Source of the DNA: Pseudaeromonas paramecii
Lineage (GTDB): Bacteria; Pseudomonadota; Gammaproteobacteria; Enterobacterales; Aeromonadaceae
NCBI RefSeq assembly: GCF_039540575.1
Contig: NZ_BAABFC010000006.1
Span: forward strand, 1 to 64,000
Direction: 5' to 3'
Length of the DNA: 64,000 nt
The notes under the pieces were generated by a model that was given only the letters and a program-made list of their open reading frames with translations, was not told the origin of the DNA and did no database searches. The first letter of the stretch is position 1, and the number at the start of each line of letters is the position of its first letter. Both the position numbers and the translations under genes were made by a program. Shown one piece after another: positions 1-7,967 of the stretch.

Positions 1-72
1 GCCAGTCTGGACTACCTGCCCCCAATCAGTCGTCTTCAATCCGTGAACAACCTGGTGGGTTTACACAGCTAG
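1..72 (+). CDS. C-terminal end of an unidentified protein (truncated by window edge)
   Basis: An open frame runs in from the left edge and stops at TAG 70-72, giving 23 residues that end in NLVGLHS. The tail is too short to identify. A hairpin follows within about 12 bases, which fits the end of a gene. That the frame is coding is an inference from the open frame and the terminator. Confidence 0.4.
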   Translation, partial: ASLDYLPPISRLQSVNNLVGLHS

Positions 73-76
73 CGGA

Positions 77-105
77 TAAAAAAAAGATCAGCCTTGGCTG
101 ATCTT
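77..105 (-). terminator. Intrinsic terminator for the leftward small-protein transcript
   Basis: A perfect 10-bp stem (84-93 with 96-105, loop TT) is preceded on the plus strand by a run of eight A. Read on the minus strand it is therefore a hairpin followed by eight T. It closes the transcript carrying the gene at 170-295. It may also slow transcripts arriving from the left, although that side has no T run. Confidence 0.8.
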
Positions 106-169
106 GGCGAAAAAGGTGACGACAAAGAACAGATATAAGAAACAACAGATAGTGAAACGGCGCTTGAAC

Positions 170-295
170 CTAAAACAGTTGGGCCAGGGAGAGGCTGAAC
201 CATTGCAGCATCAGCTGGACAGCGCCGCCGATGGCCAAGCCGACAATCCAGACTCCACCCAGACCCAGTTTTGCATTGATGGCATCCATATCCAT
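170..295 (-). CDS. Small single-span membrane protein, 41 aa, function unknown
   Basis: The frame starts at ATG 293-295, preceded by a clear AGGAG six bases upstream, and stops at TAG 170-172. The product begins MDMDAINAKLG and contains one hydrophobic stretch of about 20 residues (GGVWIVGLAIGGAVQ and onward), so a single membrane-spanning helix is likely. It ends LSLAQLF. I do not recognise the family. The gene is alone between a sigma-54-type promoter with an NtrC site upstream and an intrinsic terminator downstream, so it looks like a complete one-gene unit. Nitrogen-limitation control is inferred from those sites, and a role in nitrogen metabolism would be further inference. The short length means coding status rests on the start context and the hydrophobic profile. 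Confidence 0.6.
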   Translation of the reverse strand: MDMDAINAKLGLGGVWIVGLAIGGAVQLMLQWFSLSLAQLF

Positions 296-436
296 AGTGG
301 GCTCCTACTGATTGTTTTATCCCGTGACTCCAAGATGGCGACCAAACTAGCGATGAGGGATGACAAAAAAGTGACTCGAACAAGACACTTTCGTGATCCG
401 CCCCCAGCCCAAGGACGCCCAGTGGCACAGTGGGTT

Positions 437-453
437 ATTCAAACTGTGTGCCA
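437..453 (-). promoter_or_regulatory. Sigma-54 (-24/-12) promoter for the 41-aa protein
   Basis: On the minus strand the sequence reads TGGCACA-CAGT-TTGAA. It matches the RpoN consensus TGGCACG-N4-TTGCA with a perfect -24 hexamer and one change (A for C) in the -12 element. The spacing GG-N10-GA is correct. The predicted transcription start is near 427, giving a 5' leader of about 130 nt. Confidence 0.6.
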
Positions 454-525
454 ATTAGAAATTTTGCCGACATGGGCGTTTCGTGGCTAGAAACCAGGTT
501 CAACTGGCATCGTTGTTAGGCAAAT

Positions 526-540
526 GCACCATTTTGGTGC
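526..540. promoter_or_regulatory. NtrC (GlnG) binding site
   Basis: GCACCA-TTT-TGGTGC is a perfect inverted repeat identical to the NtrC half-sites known from glnA-type promoters. Its centre lies about 106 bp upstream of the start predicted from the -24/-12 element at 437-453, which is the usual enhancer distance. I did not find a second good site further upstream. Confidence 0.6.
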
Positions 541-744
541 CTTGCGCTGAGTCATCCGGCACCCTGGCGCTTCGGCTTGCTGTGCATATTTAGCCAATAA
601 TCTCATCAGACCAGTAGAGGCGATGGGCAGGGATTGCGCGGTTGAAAGGCCTTTCTCTGGCCATGTCGTGGAAAAAAACCGAAAATATCAATGGCTTCAT
701 TGTAATTCTCATTCGTCTCCATTACAGTCGGCGCATATTTATGA

Positions 745-836
745 CTGCATGAAATGGCAAACTGTACCGAAAGGTCAGGACGCAAAGCTTCCGGTCTACT
801 CCCCCTGTGGGGAACGATAGCGGGGCCACCAAGGCA
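745..836 (+). promoter_or_regulatory. Cyclic di-GMP riboswitch, GEMM-I class
   Basis: The conserved GEMM-I blocks appear in order: GGCAAAC (756-762), a short stem closed by GAAA (769-772), GGACGCAAAGC (778-788), CGGTCTA, and TAGCGGGG followed by CCACC (818-830). This is the ligand-binding aptamer for c-di-GMP. A GC-rich hairpin (838-858) follows and may be the expression platform, although its trailing sequence is only weakly U-rich. The next gene, 75 bases on, encodes a GGDEF-EAL protein, so the element probably gives feedback from the messenger to an enzyme that handles it. Confidence 0.9.
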
Positions 837-911
837 AGGTAGGCGCGTGGCGCCCACCGCTTGTTGCGCGTATCTGAAGATCCGTTTGCCTAGCCAAAGG
901 AGTCTTCGGAA

Positions 912-2216
912 GTGCAGAACCCGCTAGGTGGTTGCCCCACCACCGTTCGTTCTCACCTATTGGATCGGCAACAGCTGCTGACGCGGATGGCTTCTTATCT
1001 CTCCACACCGCGGATCCCCTCTCAACGTTTTGCCTTCTTGCATTTCAACGTGGCTGGCTTTCGCCAGATTAACGGCCTATATGGGCACGGCGCTGCCGAT
1101 GCCCTACAGCAGGAGTTGGCGCGTCGCCTGCTCGCCAGCGGGGGGCGTGAGGAGTGGCTCGCCCATCTGGGAGCGGACGAGTTTGCGCTCTTCGTGCCCG
1201 ATGTCGGCAGGCTCACCCGGGTGGCGGGGCTGGCCCGGCATCTGCAACAACAACTGCAGATGCCCATGCAGGTAGCCGGCAGCCCTATCTCCCCCGTGGT
1301 GCTGGTCGGTATTGTGGTGGGGGGGGCTCAGCCGCTGAGCCTGGCGGATCTGCTGCGCGCGGCGGATTATGCGCTGAGCTGCGCCAAGTCGCGCAAGGCC
1401 GGGCGACAACTGTTTGGTCGACGGCAGGCCAGGGGCGCGGCGCGCAGCCTGGTGATCCGTCGTGAGTTGGCCCAGGCCATCGCCGATGGCAGCCTGGTGG
1501 CCCACTATCAGCCGGTACTGGATGGCCGCAGTGGTCAGGTGGTGGCCGTGGAGGCCCTGGCCCGCTGGCAGCATCCGACCCTGGGCACCGTGTCGCCGGC
1601 CGAGTTCATCCCGGTGGCGGAGGAGAGTGAGCTGATCGAGCGCTTGGGGGAGACCATGCTTCGTCAGAGTCTGGCCATGCTGGCCAGACTGAAACAACCC
1701 CAGCTCAAGCTGCACGTCAATCTGGCTACCCGTCAGCTGTATGGCCAAGCGTTGCCCTCGCTGTTAGCCCGTTTGCTGACACTGCATCAGCTTGATCCCC
1801 GTCAGCTGGTGCTGGAGATCACCGAAAGCCAGTTGATGCAGGCGCCCGAGCAAGCCTTGGCGCAGATGCAGCGCCTGTGTCAGTTGGGGGTGGGGTTGGC
1901 GCTGGATGATTTTGGTACCGGCTATTCGGCGTTGCACTGTCTGATTAGCTTCCCCCTGACCATTCTCAAACTGGACCGCTCCTTGATCCAGGCGGTACCG
2001 GATTCACCGCGCGCCTGCACTCTGCTGCGGCATATCCGTCAATTGGCGGCAGATCTCAATCTGATTGCCGTGGCCGAAGGGGTCGAGACCGCTCGGCAAC
2101 AACACTGGCTGTTGGCGCAGAATATCCCCCTGATACAAGGCTTTGTCTTCTCCCCGGCGGTGGACGAGTGTAAGCTCGTGGCCATGCTGGGCAATGGGAT
2201 GCCCAACCCGCAATAG
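912..2216 (+). CDS. GGDEF-EAL c-di-GMP protein, probable phosphodiesterase
   Basis: The start is GTG 912, nine bases after AAAGGAG (896-902). The 434-residue product has no membrane or sensor domain. The GGDEF domain (about 35-170) carries GADEF at 87-91, a changed signature that may be inactive or only bind GTP. The EAL domain (about 180-430) looks complete: EALARW at 214-219, N270, E302 in LEITE, D332-D333 in DDFGTG, K353, E389 in EGVET and Q409. Hydrolysis of c-di-GMP to pGpG is therefore the likely activity, perhaps with GTP activating through the GADEF domain. The c-di-GMP riboswitch in its leader suggests feedback control. The next gene starts 42 bases downstream. Confidence 0.9.
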   Translation: MQNPLGGCPTTVRSHLLDRQQLLTRMASYLSTPRIPSQRFAFLHFNVAGFRQINGLYGHGAADALQQELARRLLASGGREEWLAHLGADEFALFVPDVGRLTRVAGLARHLQQQLQMPMQVAGSPISPVVLVGIVVGGAQPLSLADLLRAADYALSCAKSRKAGRQLFGRRQARGAARSLVIRRELAQAIADGSLVAHYQPVLDGRSGQVVAVEALARWQHPTLGTVSPAEFIPVAEESELIERLGETMLRQSLAMLARLKQPQLKLHVNLATRQLYGQALPSLLARLLTLHQLDPRQLVLEITESQLMQAPEQALAQMQRLCQLGVGLALDDFGTGYSALHCLISFPLTILKLDRSLIQAVPDSPRACTLLRHIRQLAADLNLIAVAEGVETARQQHWLLAQNIPLIQGFVFSPAVDECKLVAMLGNGMPNPQ

Positions 2217-2258
2217 TGACGGTTTGACTCAACCGTCAGGTTGATGAAGGGGAGAAAC

Positions 2259-2885
2259 ATGACCGGCTGGTGCAAGATGGCGCTGCTAACGTTGCTGCTG
2301 GGGCACTCCTTGACCCTGTGGGCCAAGCCCATCTGGCATCTGGATAAGTCCTGGCTGGCTGAGCGTGGGCTCTTGGTACAGGATGCCCCTGTGTTTGCTG
2401 CCTTGTTGGCCACCGCCGATGAGGCCGCTGTGCTGTCGGCCTGGGCGGCCCCTCAGGAGCCCGTGGTGGTGCCGGTGGCACACCAGATCCGGGCCGGTGA
2501 CCCTGTGTCCTTGATGTTCGTGCTGGGCGGTTGTCAGGCCAACATGACGGGTCATTGTGATGTCCAGGTGCAGATGCTGATCAGCCGACCGGACGGCTCC
2601 GTTTACGTGGAGCCCCAGCCCTTTGCCGTCTGGCAGGGGCCGCCGCCCACCTCGCGCGACGGTGTGCAATTGGGGCAGGGCAGCCTGCGGCTGACCTTCG
2701 CCACCGATGATCCTCCCGGGGAATATCTTGCCGTTGCCCAGTTGTGGGACAAGGTGGCAGATCGGCGTCTGTTGCTCAAACGGCCGTTTGTCTTATTGTC
2801 AGCCGAGCCTGACGCCGTGACCTCATCGGCATTGGCCACCTCTGCTGCGGCGTCCACGACTGCACAGCCGTCGGCTCAGCCCTGA
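2259..2885 (+). CDS. Secreted protein of unknown function, 208 aa
   Basis: I chose ATG 2259 because AGGGGAG lies just upstream; the TTG at 2241 in the same frame overlaps that site. The N-terminus (MTGWCKMALLTLLLG...LWAKP) is a typical signal peptide with cleavage after LWA, so the product should be periplasmic or exported. The mature part resembles a beta-rich fold (repeated short V/L-rich strands around QIRAGDPVSLMFVLGG and CDVQVQMLISRPDG), with two cysteines that could pair. The C-terminus is a low-complexity Ala/Ser/Thr tail. I do not recognise the family. It lies 42 bases after the EAL gene on the same strand and may share its transcript. Confidence 0.7.
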   Translation: MTGWCKMALLTLLLGHSLTLWAKPIWHLDKSWLAERGLLVQDAPVFAALLATADEAAVLSAWAAPQEPVVVPVAHQIRAGDPVSLMFVLGGCQANMTGHCDVQVQMLISRPDGSVYVEPQPFAVWQGPPPTSRDGVQLGQGSLRLTFATDDPPGEYLAVAQLWDKVADRRLLLKRPFVLLSAEPDAVTSSALATSAAASTTAQPSAQP

Positions 2886-2971
2886 TTGATGGGCCAGGGG
2901 CTGCACTCGCGAGGCGGACGTCCTACAATTGCCCTGCCCGTTTTCCATTGTCTAAGTCCCTAGGACACAAC

Positions 2972-4096
2972 ATGAAAATCATCGCAGATGAAAACATGCC
3001 CCTGGTGGAGCCCCTGTTTGCCGATTTCGGTGAGCTCACGCGCCTGCCCGGTCGGCAGCTGAGCCCGGCCAGCGTGGCCGAGGCCGATGTCTTGCTGGTG
3101 CGCTCGGTGACGCAGGTGGACGAGCGGTTGCTCAGCCAGGCGGCCCATCTCAAGTTCGTCGGGTCGGCCACCATTGGCACGGATCATGTGGATCAGGCCC
3201 TGCTGGCGCGGCGAGGTATCCGCTTTGCCAGTGCCCCGGGCTGCAACAAGATTTCGGTGGGGGAGTATGTCATCAGTGCCCTGCTGGTGCTGGCGGAGCG
3301 TCACCAGCTGCATCTGTCTGGCATGACCCTGGGGGTGATTGGGGCGGGTAATACCGGCACCGCCGTGGCTGAGCGGGCCCTGGCCCTGGGCATGCAGGTC
3401 TGTCTGTGCGACCCGCCGCTGGCCGATGCCGGGGATCCGCGGGAGTTTGTGCCGTATGAGGTGGCCTTGTGCTCCGATGTGGTGAGCTTCCACGTCCCCC
3501 TCACCCGGGAGGGGCCCTATGCCACCTGGCATCTGCTGGATGAGGCGGCCCTTTCTGTTCTGGATGGCGAGCAGATCCTGATCAACGCCTGCCGGGGCGA
3601 TGTTTGGGATAACCAGGCCCTGCTGGCTCGCCAGCTGGGTGCGGATCCGCTGCGTCTGGTGATGGATGTCTGGGAGCAGGAGCCGGATCTGCTGACCGCC
3701 CTCATCCCCCATACTGAGCTGGCGACGCCCCATATCGCCGGTTATAGCCTGGAAGGCAAGATGCGTGGCACCTACCAGATCTATCAGGCATTTTGTGACT
3801 GGATAGGTCAGCCGGCGCAACAGCCCTTTGCCCCCTTGCTGCCGAAACCTGCGCTGGATCGGCTGGCGCTGCAGCAGCTGCCGGATCAGGATTTGCTCAA
3901 GCGTCTGGTCCATCTGGTTTATGATGTGCGCCGGGACGATGCGCTGTTTCGCCATGGCTTCACCACGCCGGCGGATTTCGACCGCTTGCGCAAACATTAC
4001 CCGGAGCGGCGGGAGTGGTCTTCGCTACACCTACTGGCGGCCGAGGGCCGCGAACACTTGGCGGCGCTGGGCTTTAGCCTGGCTACGCCTGCCTGA
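2972..4096 (+). CDS. pdxB: Erythronate-4-phosphate dehydrogenase
   Basis: PdxB oxidises 4-phospho-D-erythronate to 2-oxo-3-hydroxy-4-phosphobutanoate in the DXP-dependent pyridoxal phosphate pathway. The 374-residue product begins MKIIADENMPLVE, as PdxB proteins do, which fixes ATG 2972 over the TTG 24 bases upstream. The D-2-hydroxyacid dehydrogenase features are present: a Rossmann motif GVIGAGNTG near residue 120, the nucleotide-binding DVVSFHVPLT and NACRGD, and the E/H catalytic region TPHIAGYS. The C-terminal PdxB dimerisation region follows (about 285-374). It heads the cluster with usg and fimV, as in vibrios and pseudomonads. Confidence 0.97.
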   Translation: MKIIADENMPLVEPLFADFGELTRLPGRQLSPASVAEADVLLVRSVTQVDERLLSQAAHLKFVGSATIGTDHVDQALLARRGIRFASAPGCNKISVGEYVISALLVLAERHQLHLSGMTLGVIGAGNTGTAVAERALALGMQVCLCDPPLADAGDPREFVPYEVALCSDVVSFHVPLTREGPYATWHLLDEAALSVLDGEQILINACRGDVWDNQALLARQLGADPLRLVMDVWEQEPDLLTALIPHTELATPHIAGYSLEGKMRGTYQIYQAFCDWIGQPAQQPFAPLLPKPALDRLALQQLPDQDLLKRLVHLVYDVRRDDALFRHGFTTPADFDRLRKHYPERREWSSLHLLAAEGREHLAALGFSLATPA

Positions 4097-4134
4097 TCGT
4101 CTGATCGAAATGAGCCTGTAATAAGGAGACTGAC

Positions 4135-5145
4135 ATGAGTCAGCAGTTTGATATCGCGCTGCTGGGGGTCGATACCCTGGTGGGCCAAACCCTGCTGGAG
4201 TTACTCGACGAGCGTGATTTTCCCTGCGCGCGCCTCTTCCCCCTGGTCAGTGAGGCGGGAGAGCTGGAAAGTGTGCGCTTTTCTGGCAAGACCCTGGCGG
4301 TGCAGGAGGCGGCCGCGTTCGACTGGAGCCAGGTGCAACTGGCCTTCTTCATGGCCGGCAGTGCGGCCACCGCCCGCTGGGCCGAGCAAGCGGCCGAGGC
4401 GGGTTGCCTCGTCATCGACAACAGCCTGCACTATCGTACCGACCCCTCTGTGCCCCTGGTGATCCCGGAGGTGAATGGCGACTTGCTGGCCGAGGCACGG
4501 GGTCGGAATATCGTCGCCAGCCCCACCTGCATCGTCACCGAGCTGATGATGGCCTTGAAACCCTTGCATGATGAGGCGGGTATCGCCCGGGTCAATCTGG
4601 TCAGCCTGCAATCTGTGTCCGGCTCGGGCCAGGCCGGGGTAGACGAATTAGCCCGCCAGACGGCGCAGTTGCTCAACGGCCGACCGGTGGAGCCGAGCGC
4701 CTATGCCGGCCAGATCGCCTTCAACCTGTTGCCCAGCATAGATGCCGTCCAGGAGGATGGGTTTACTCTGGAGGAATGGCGGCTGGCCCAAGAAACCTGT
4801 CGGATCCTGGGAGATGACAGCATAGGCGTGAATGCCACCTGTGTGCGGGTGCCTGTGTTCTTTGGCCATAGCCAGGTGGTACATCTGGAGACCCGCTACC
4901 CGGTCAGCCTGGAGGAGGTGCGCCACTGTCTGGCGCAGGTGCCGGGCTTGACCTTGGTGGACGACGAACTGGTGACCCCGGTGACCCATGGGGTCAATGA
5001 TACCCAGGTGTATCTGTCGCGCCTGCGGCAGGATCCCACCCATCCTCAGGGGCTGGACTTCTGGCTGGTGACGGACAACCTCCGCAAGGGTGGTGCCCTC
5101 AATTGTCTGCAACTGGCAGAGGCCTGGATCCAGCCGCAGCACTGA
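4135..5145 (+). CDS. usg: Usg, aspartate-semialdehyde dehydrogenase-like protein
   Basis: The 336-residue product belongs to the aspartate-semialdehyde dehydrogenase superfamily. An NAD(P)-binding half (about 1-125) is followed by the catalytic-type half, with SPTCIV (Cys132), the helix SVSGSGQAG and CVRVPVFFGHS. In true dehydrogenases the catalytic cysteine sits in NCST; here the cysteine is kept but the next residues differ, while the Arg and His of RVPV..GHS remain. Whether it is catalytic cannot be told from sequence. The position between pdxB and fimV/truA is that of usg in enterics and vibrios. ATG 4135 follows AAGGAG at normal spacing. Confidence 0.9.
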   Translation: MSQQFDIALLGVDTLVGQTLLELLDERDFPCARLFPLVSEAGELESVRFSGKTLAVQEAAAFDWSQVQLAFFMAGSAATARWAEQAAEAGCLVIDNSLHYRTDPSVPLVIPEVNGDLLAEARGRNIVASPTCIVTELMMALKPLHDEAGIARVNLVSLQSVSGSGQAGVDELARQTAQLLNGRPVEPSAYAGQIAFNLLPSIDAVQEDGFTLEEWRLAQETCRILGDDSIGVNATCVRVPVFFGHSQVVHLETRYPVSLEEVRHCLAQVPGLTLVDDELVTPVTHGVNDTQVYLSRLRQDPTHPQGLDFWLVTDNLRKGGALNCLQLAEAWIQPQH

Positions 5146-5336
5146 TGTGACACGGGCCGCATCTAGCGGCCCTGTTTTCATCGATAAATATCTGCCAAAT
5201 CAAAATTTTCCTAAAATCCTTCCAGACCTTATCTGTGCTTTGCCCCCTAGAATGCCCGGGGTGGCTGGTTTATATTGCTGCCATGCAGACAAGGCTCATT
5301 TGATGTCAAATGGGGCTCAATCACGAAGGAACGATT

Positions 5337-7898
5337 ATGGGATTACCTGTCTCCCGTCTGGCGCTGGCTGTGGCGCTTTGCCTGGAACTCTCGGCCACCG
5401 TACAGGCCGCCCAGCAGTTCGATGAATTCTATGTCGAGATCAAAGGCCCTGACGCACCGGCGCCGGCCCCCAGCCTGATCCCCAAACCCGTCGCCCAGCC
5501 TGCAGCTGTACAACCTGGACGGGCACCATCAACGCCCAACCGCACCACGCCGACCGCCAGTTTCTTGACCACGCCACGTGCGGCGGCGGGCACCTATGGC
5601 CCGGTACGCAGTGAGGACACCCTCTGGTCCATCTCCCAGCGCAGCGTGCCAGGGCAGGGCGTCACCCTCTATCAGACCCTGATGGCCATCTACCGCAAGA
5701 ACCCGCAAGCCTTTGCCAATGGGCACTTGAACTCGATTTACAAGGGCGCCATCTTGCAGCTGCCGACCCTGGAGGAAGCCCAGGCCGAGAACGATGCGGC
5801 GGCCCGCGAGGCGGTGCGGACCGGGCGGGTGAGCTCTGCCTTGCTGGCGCGTTCCACCGTGGCTGTCGCACCCAAGGCACAACCCGAGCCCCAGCCGCAA
5901 GTGGCCGCGGTTGACCAACCTAAACCCCAGCCGCCGGCTGAAGTGGCCAAACAGGCCCCCATTGAGGTCAAGCCGGAGGTCAAACTGACGCCGGAAGCCA
6001 GTACCCTGACGCCAGCCAAGGTAACTGAACCGGTGGCGGCCACACCGGCAGCGGAACAAGGGGTTGAGGGCAGCAAGATAGAAATTCCGTCCCAAGGGGA
6101 GTCCACTCAGGTGGACGCTGCCGTCAAGGCGGTGGTGGGGGCGGCGAGTGAGGCTGTGTCCACCGGCACTGCCTCCACCGCGGATCAGCTGCAATCCCAG
6201 CTGGGTGAATATGAAACCGAGATTGCCCAACTGTCCGAGAATAACAACCGCCTCAAGCTGCGGGTCCAGGAGCAGGATGCTCAGCTGGCGGATCTCAATA
6301 ACCAGCTGCAACTGCAGGCCCAGTTGCAGGAGCAGGTCGCTCAGTTGCGCAGTCAGCTCAGTGAGCTGCAGGCGAATCAGCCTGCGGGCGAACCGACCAA
6401 GGGCTTCTTCGGTCAGCTGCTGGCGTCGCCGGTCAATCTGGTGCTCATCATACTGCTGCCCATTTTGTTGATCTTGGCACTGGGTAGCCTCTGGTTGCGG
6501 GCACGGGCCATGCGTGAGTTGCAGGCCCGTGAAGCTGAGTTAGCGGAGTCCACCGCCTTGCAGATGGAGCAGGATGCCAGCCAGTATGACCAGCTGTTGA
6601 CCGCAGGCATGGCGCCGCTTGAAGAGATGCCCGATCTGGAAACCGAAGATGAGACCCTGAGTCCGGCGCCTTCGTTGGAGAGCAGCCTGGATGAGGCGGA
6701 CTTTGCGTTGGGCGATGTGGATCTTGATGTGGATCTGAGCGAAGAGACCGCACCGAGCGTGACTCAGCTGGATGAGGCAGATGAAGATCTGCTGCCACTC
6801 GGAGAGGCGCCCCACAGCCAGGTCGATGAGGATGAGCTGGCCCTGAGCGGTCTGGATCTGTCGTTGCCGGATGATGATGCCGATCTGCGCGACATTGAGT
6901 TACCGGATCTGAGCTGGCGCGAATCGGCTCCGCAGACTGACGAGTTGGACGATGAGTTTGTCGCGCTGAATGACGGCGACGACAGCCTGGCGGATGCTGA
7001 CGATCTCCTGGCCCAGCTGGGCGTGACGGAGCAGGTCGCCGAGCCTGAGCTGGAGCTGCCGGAACTTGATGAGGAGGGTGAACTGGATCTGTCCTCCTTC
7101 GATGAGGCTTTGGCAAAAGAGGCTCCGCTGGAGGCGATGCCCCAGGCAGCAGACTCTGAGCAGGAGAGTTCTGCACTGGAGGGCGAGGATCAAGCCCTGG
7201 CGGTGGAAAGCAATTTTGAAGGACTGGACCTCAAGGGGCTGGACGAGCTGGATCTCCCTGAGGAGGCGGCGCAGGCCGAGGCCTTGGAGTTTGAGCCGCT
7301 GACCCGGCCAGAAGCGCCGGAACCAGCCGCCCCCTTGGCCGCCAGTACGGCTGACATCACCCTGGCTGAGCCGGCCGCTGCGCCTCTAGAGGCCGAGTGG
7401 CCGAAGGAGATGAAAACGCCCAGCGTAGAGGAAGAGTCGCTCCGCCAGTTGGCCGAGCAGTTCGGTACGGCCCCGGCCTCGGAGCAGGCGGCAGATTGGT
7501 ATAGTCAGGACGCTGAGATTGAATTGGCACCGCATGAGACTGCGCGGCTGGATCAGGCCAGCGAGCCGGTTGCGCCTACGCCGGTAAAGGCGAAGGAGCC
7601 TTTCCTCGAGATTGACGAACTGCTGGCCGAAGCGGATGCCCAAGGCAGTGCCGAGGGTAAGGAGATCGACTTTGATCTGGATACCGGCCTGGATGATTTT
7701 CCAGATCTGCTCTCCCAAGGCAATGATGTGGACGTGGATGCCGATGATGGTGGTGTGGGTGCCAAACTGGATCTGGCCCGCGCCTATCTAGAGATCGATG
7801 ACAAGGAGAGTGCCCGTGAGCTGCTGCAGGAGGCCCTGGCCCAGGGCAATGCGCAACAGCAGGCGGAGGCAGACAAACTGTTGAAGCGGCTAAGCTGA
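5337..7898 (+). CDS. fimV: FimV/HubP-type polar organiser protein
   Basis: The start is ATG 5337 after GAAGGA. The 853-residue product has a signal peptide (about 1-24, LSATVQA), a Pro/Ala-rich linker, a LysM-like peptidoglycan-binding segment (GPVRSEDTLWSIS...GAILQLP, about 85-145), a coiled coil (LQSQLGEYETEIAQL and onward, about 290-345) and one membrane span (LVLIILLPILLILALG, about 370-390). A long acidic cytoplasmic region rich in DELDLP-type repeats follows, then the FimV C-terminal TPR motif (LDLARAYLEIDDKESARELL). FimV/HubP proteins sit at the cell pole and position chemotaxis, flagellar, pilus and chromosome-origin machinery. The short N-terminal periplasmic part lacks the extra conserved domain that I associate with Pseudomonas FimV. 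Confidence 0.93.
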   Translation: MGLPVSRLALAVALCLELSATVQAAQQFDEFYVEIKGPDAPAPAPSLIPKPVAQPAAVQPGRAPSTPNRTTPTASFLTTPRAAAGTYGPVRSEDTLWSISQRSVPGQGVTLYQTLMAIYRKNPQAFANGHLNSIYKGAILQLPTLEEAQAENDAAAREAVRTGRVSSALLARSTVAVAPKAQPEPQPQVAAVDQPKPQPPAEVAKQAPIEVKPEVKLTPEASTLTPAKVTEPVAATPAAEQGVEGSKIEIPSQGESTQVDAAVKAVVGAASEAVSTGTASTADQLQSQLGEYETEIAQLSENNNRLKLRVQEQDAQLADLNNQLQLQAQLQEQVAQLRSQLSELQANQPAGEPTKGFFGQLLASPVNLVLIILLPILLILALGSLWLRARAMRELQAREAELAESTALQMEQDASQYDQLLTAGMAPLEEMPDLETEDETLSPAPSLESSLDEADFALGDVDLDVDLSEETAPSVTQLDEADEDLLPLGEAPHSQVDEDELALSGLDLSLPDDDADLRDIELPDLSWRESAPQTDELDDEFVALNDGDDSLADADDLLAQLGVTEQVAEPELELPELDEEGELDLSSFDEALAKEAPLEAMPQAADSEQESSALEGEDQALAVESNFEGLDLKGLDELDLPEEAAQAEALEFEPLTRPEAPEPAAPLAASTADITLAEPAAAPLEAEWPKEMKTPSVEEESLRQLAEQFGTAPASEQAADWYSQDAEIELAPHETARLDQASEPVAPTPVKAKEPFLEIDELLAEADAQGSAEGKEIDFDLDTGLDDFPDLLSQGNDVDVDADDGGVGAKLDLARAYLEIDDKESARELLQEALAQGNAQQQAEADKLLKRLS

Positions 7899-7918
7899 GC
7901 GAGGCGTGGCTTCACTCC

Positions 7919-7956
7919 AGGGCGCGATTTCGTATAATCGCGCCCTGTTTCTTTTT
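7919..7956 (+). terminator. Intrinsic terminator after fimV
   Basis: A perfect 10-bp GC-rich stem (7919-7928 with 7937-7946) is followed by GTTTCTTTTT. The loop contains TATAAT (7933-7938), which could act as a -10 element for truA, though only a weak -35 lies 17 bases upstream. The site separates fimV from truA. Confidence 0.85.
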
Positions 7957-7967
7957 AGGGGGCAAAG

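Noticed and set aside
69..428. Minus-strand frame of 119 codons covering the left-edge region
   Set aside because: It overlaps the 41-codon frame that has the ribosome site, its own start (GTG) has none, and its composition shows no domain.
541..600. Rightward sigma-54 promoter (TGGCGC...TTGCT) after the NtrC site
   Set aside because: The spacing between GG and GC is 11 bases instead of 10, and the -24 element is poor; the leftward promoter fits much better.
912..2216. Reading the GADEF domain as an active diguanylate cyclase
   Set aside because: The signature departs from GGDEF/GGEEF, so activity cannot be claimed; the complete EAL domain is the safer call.
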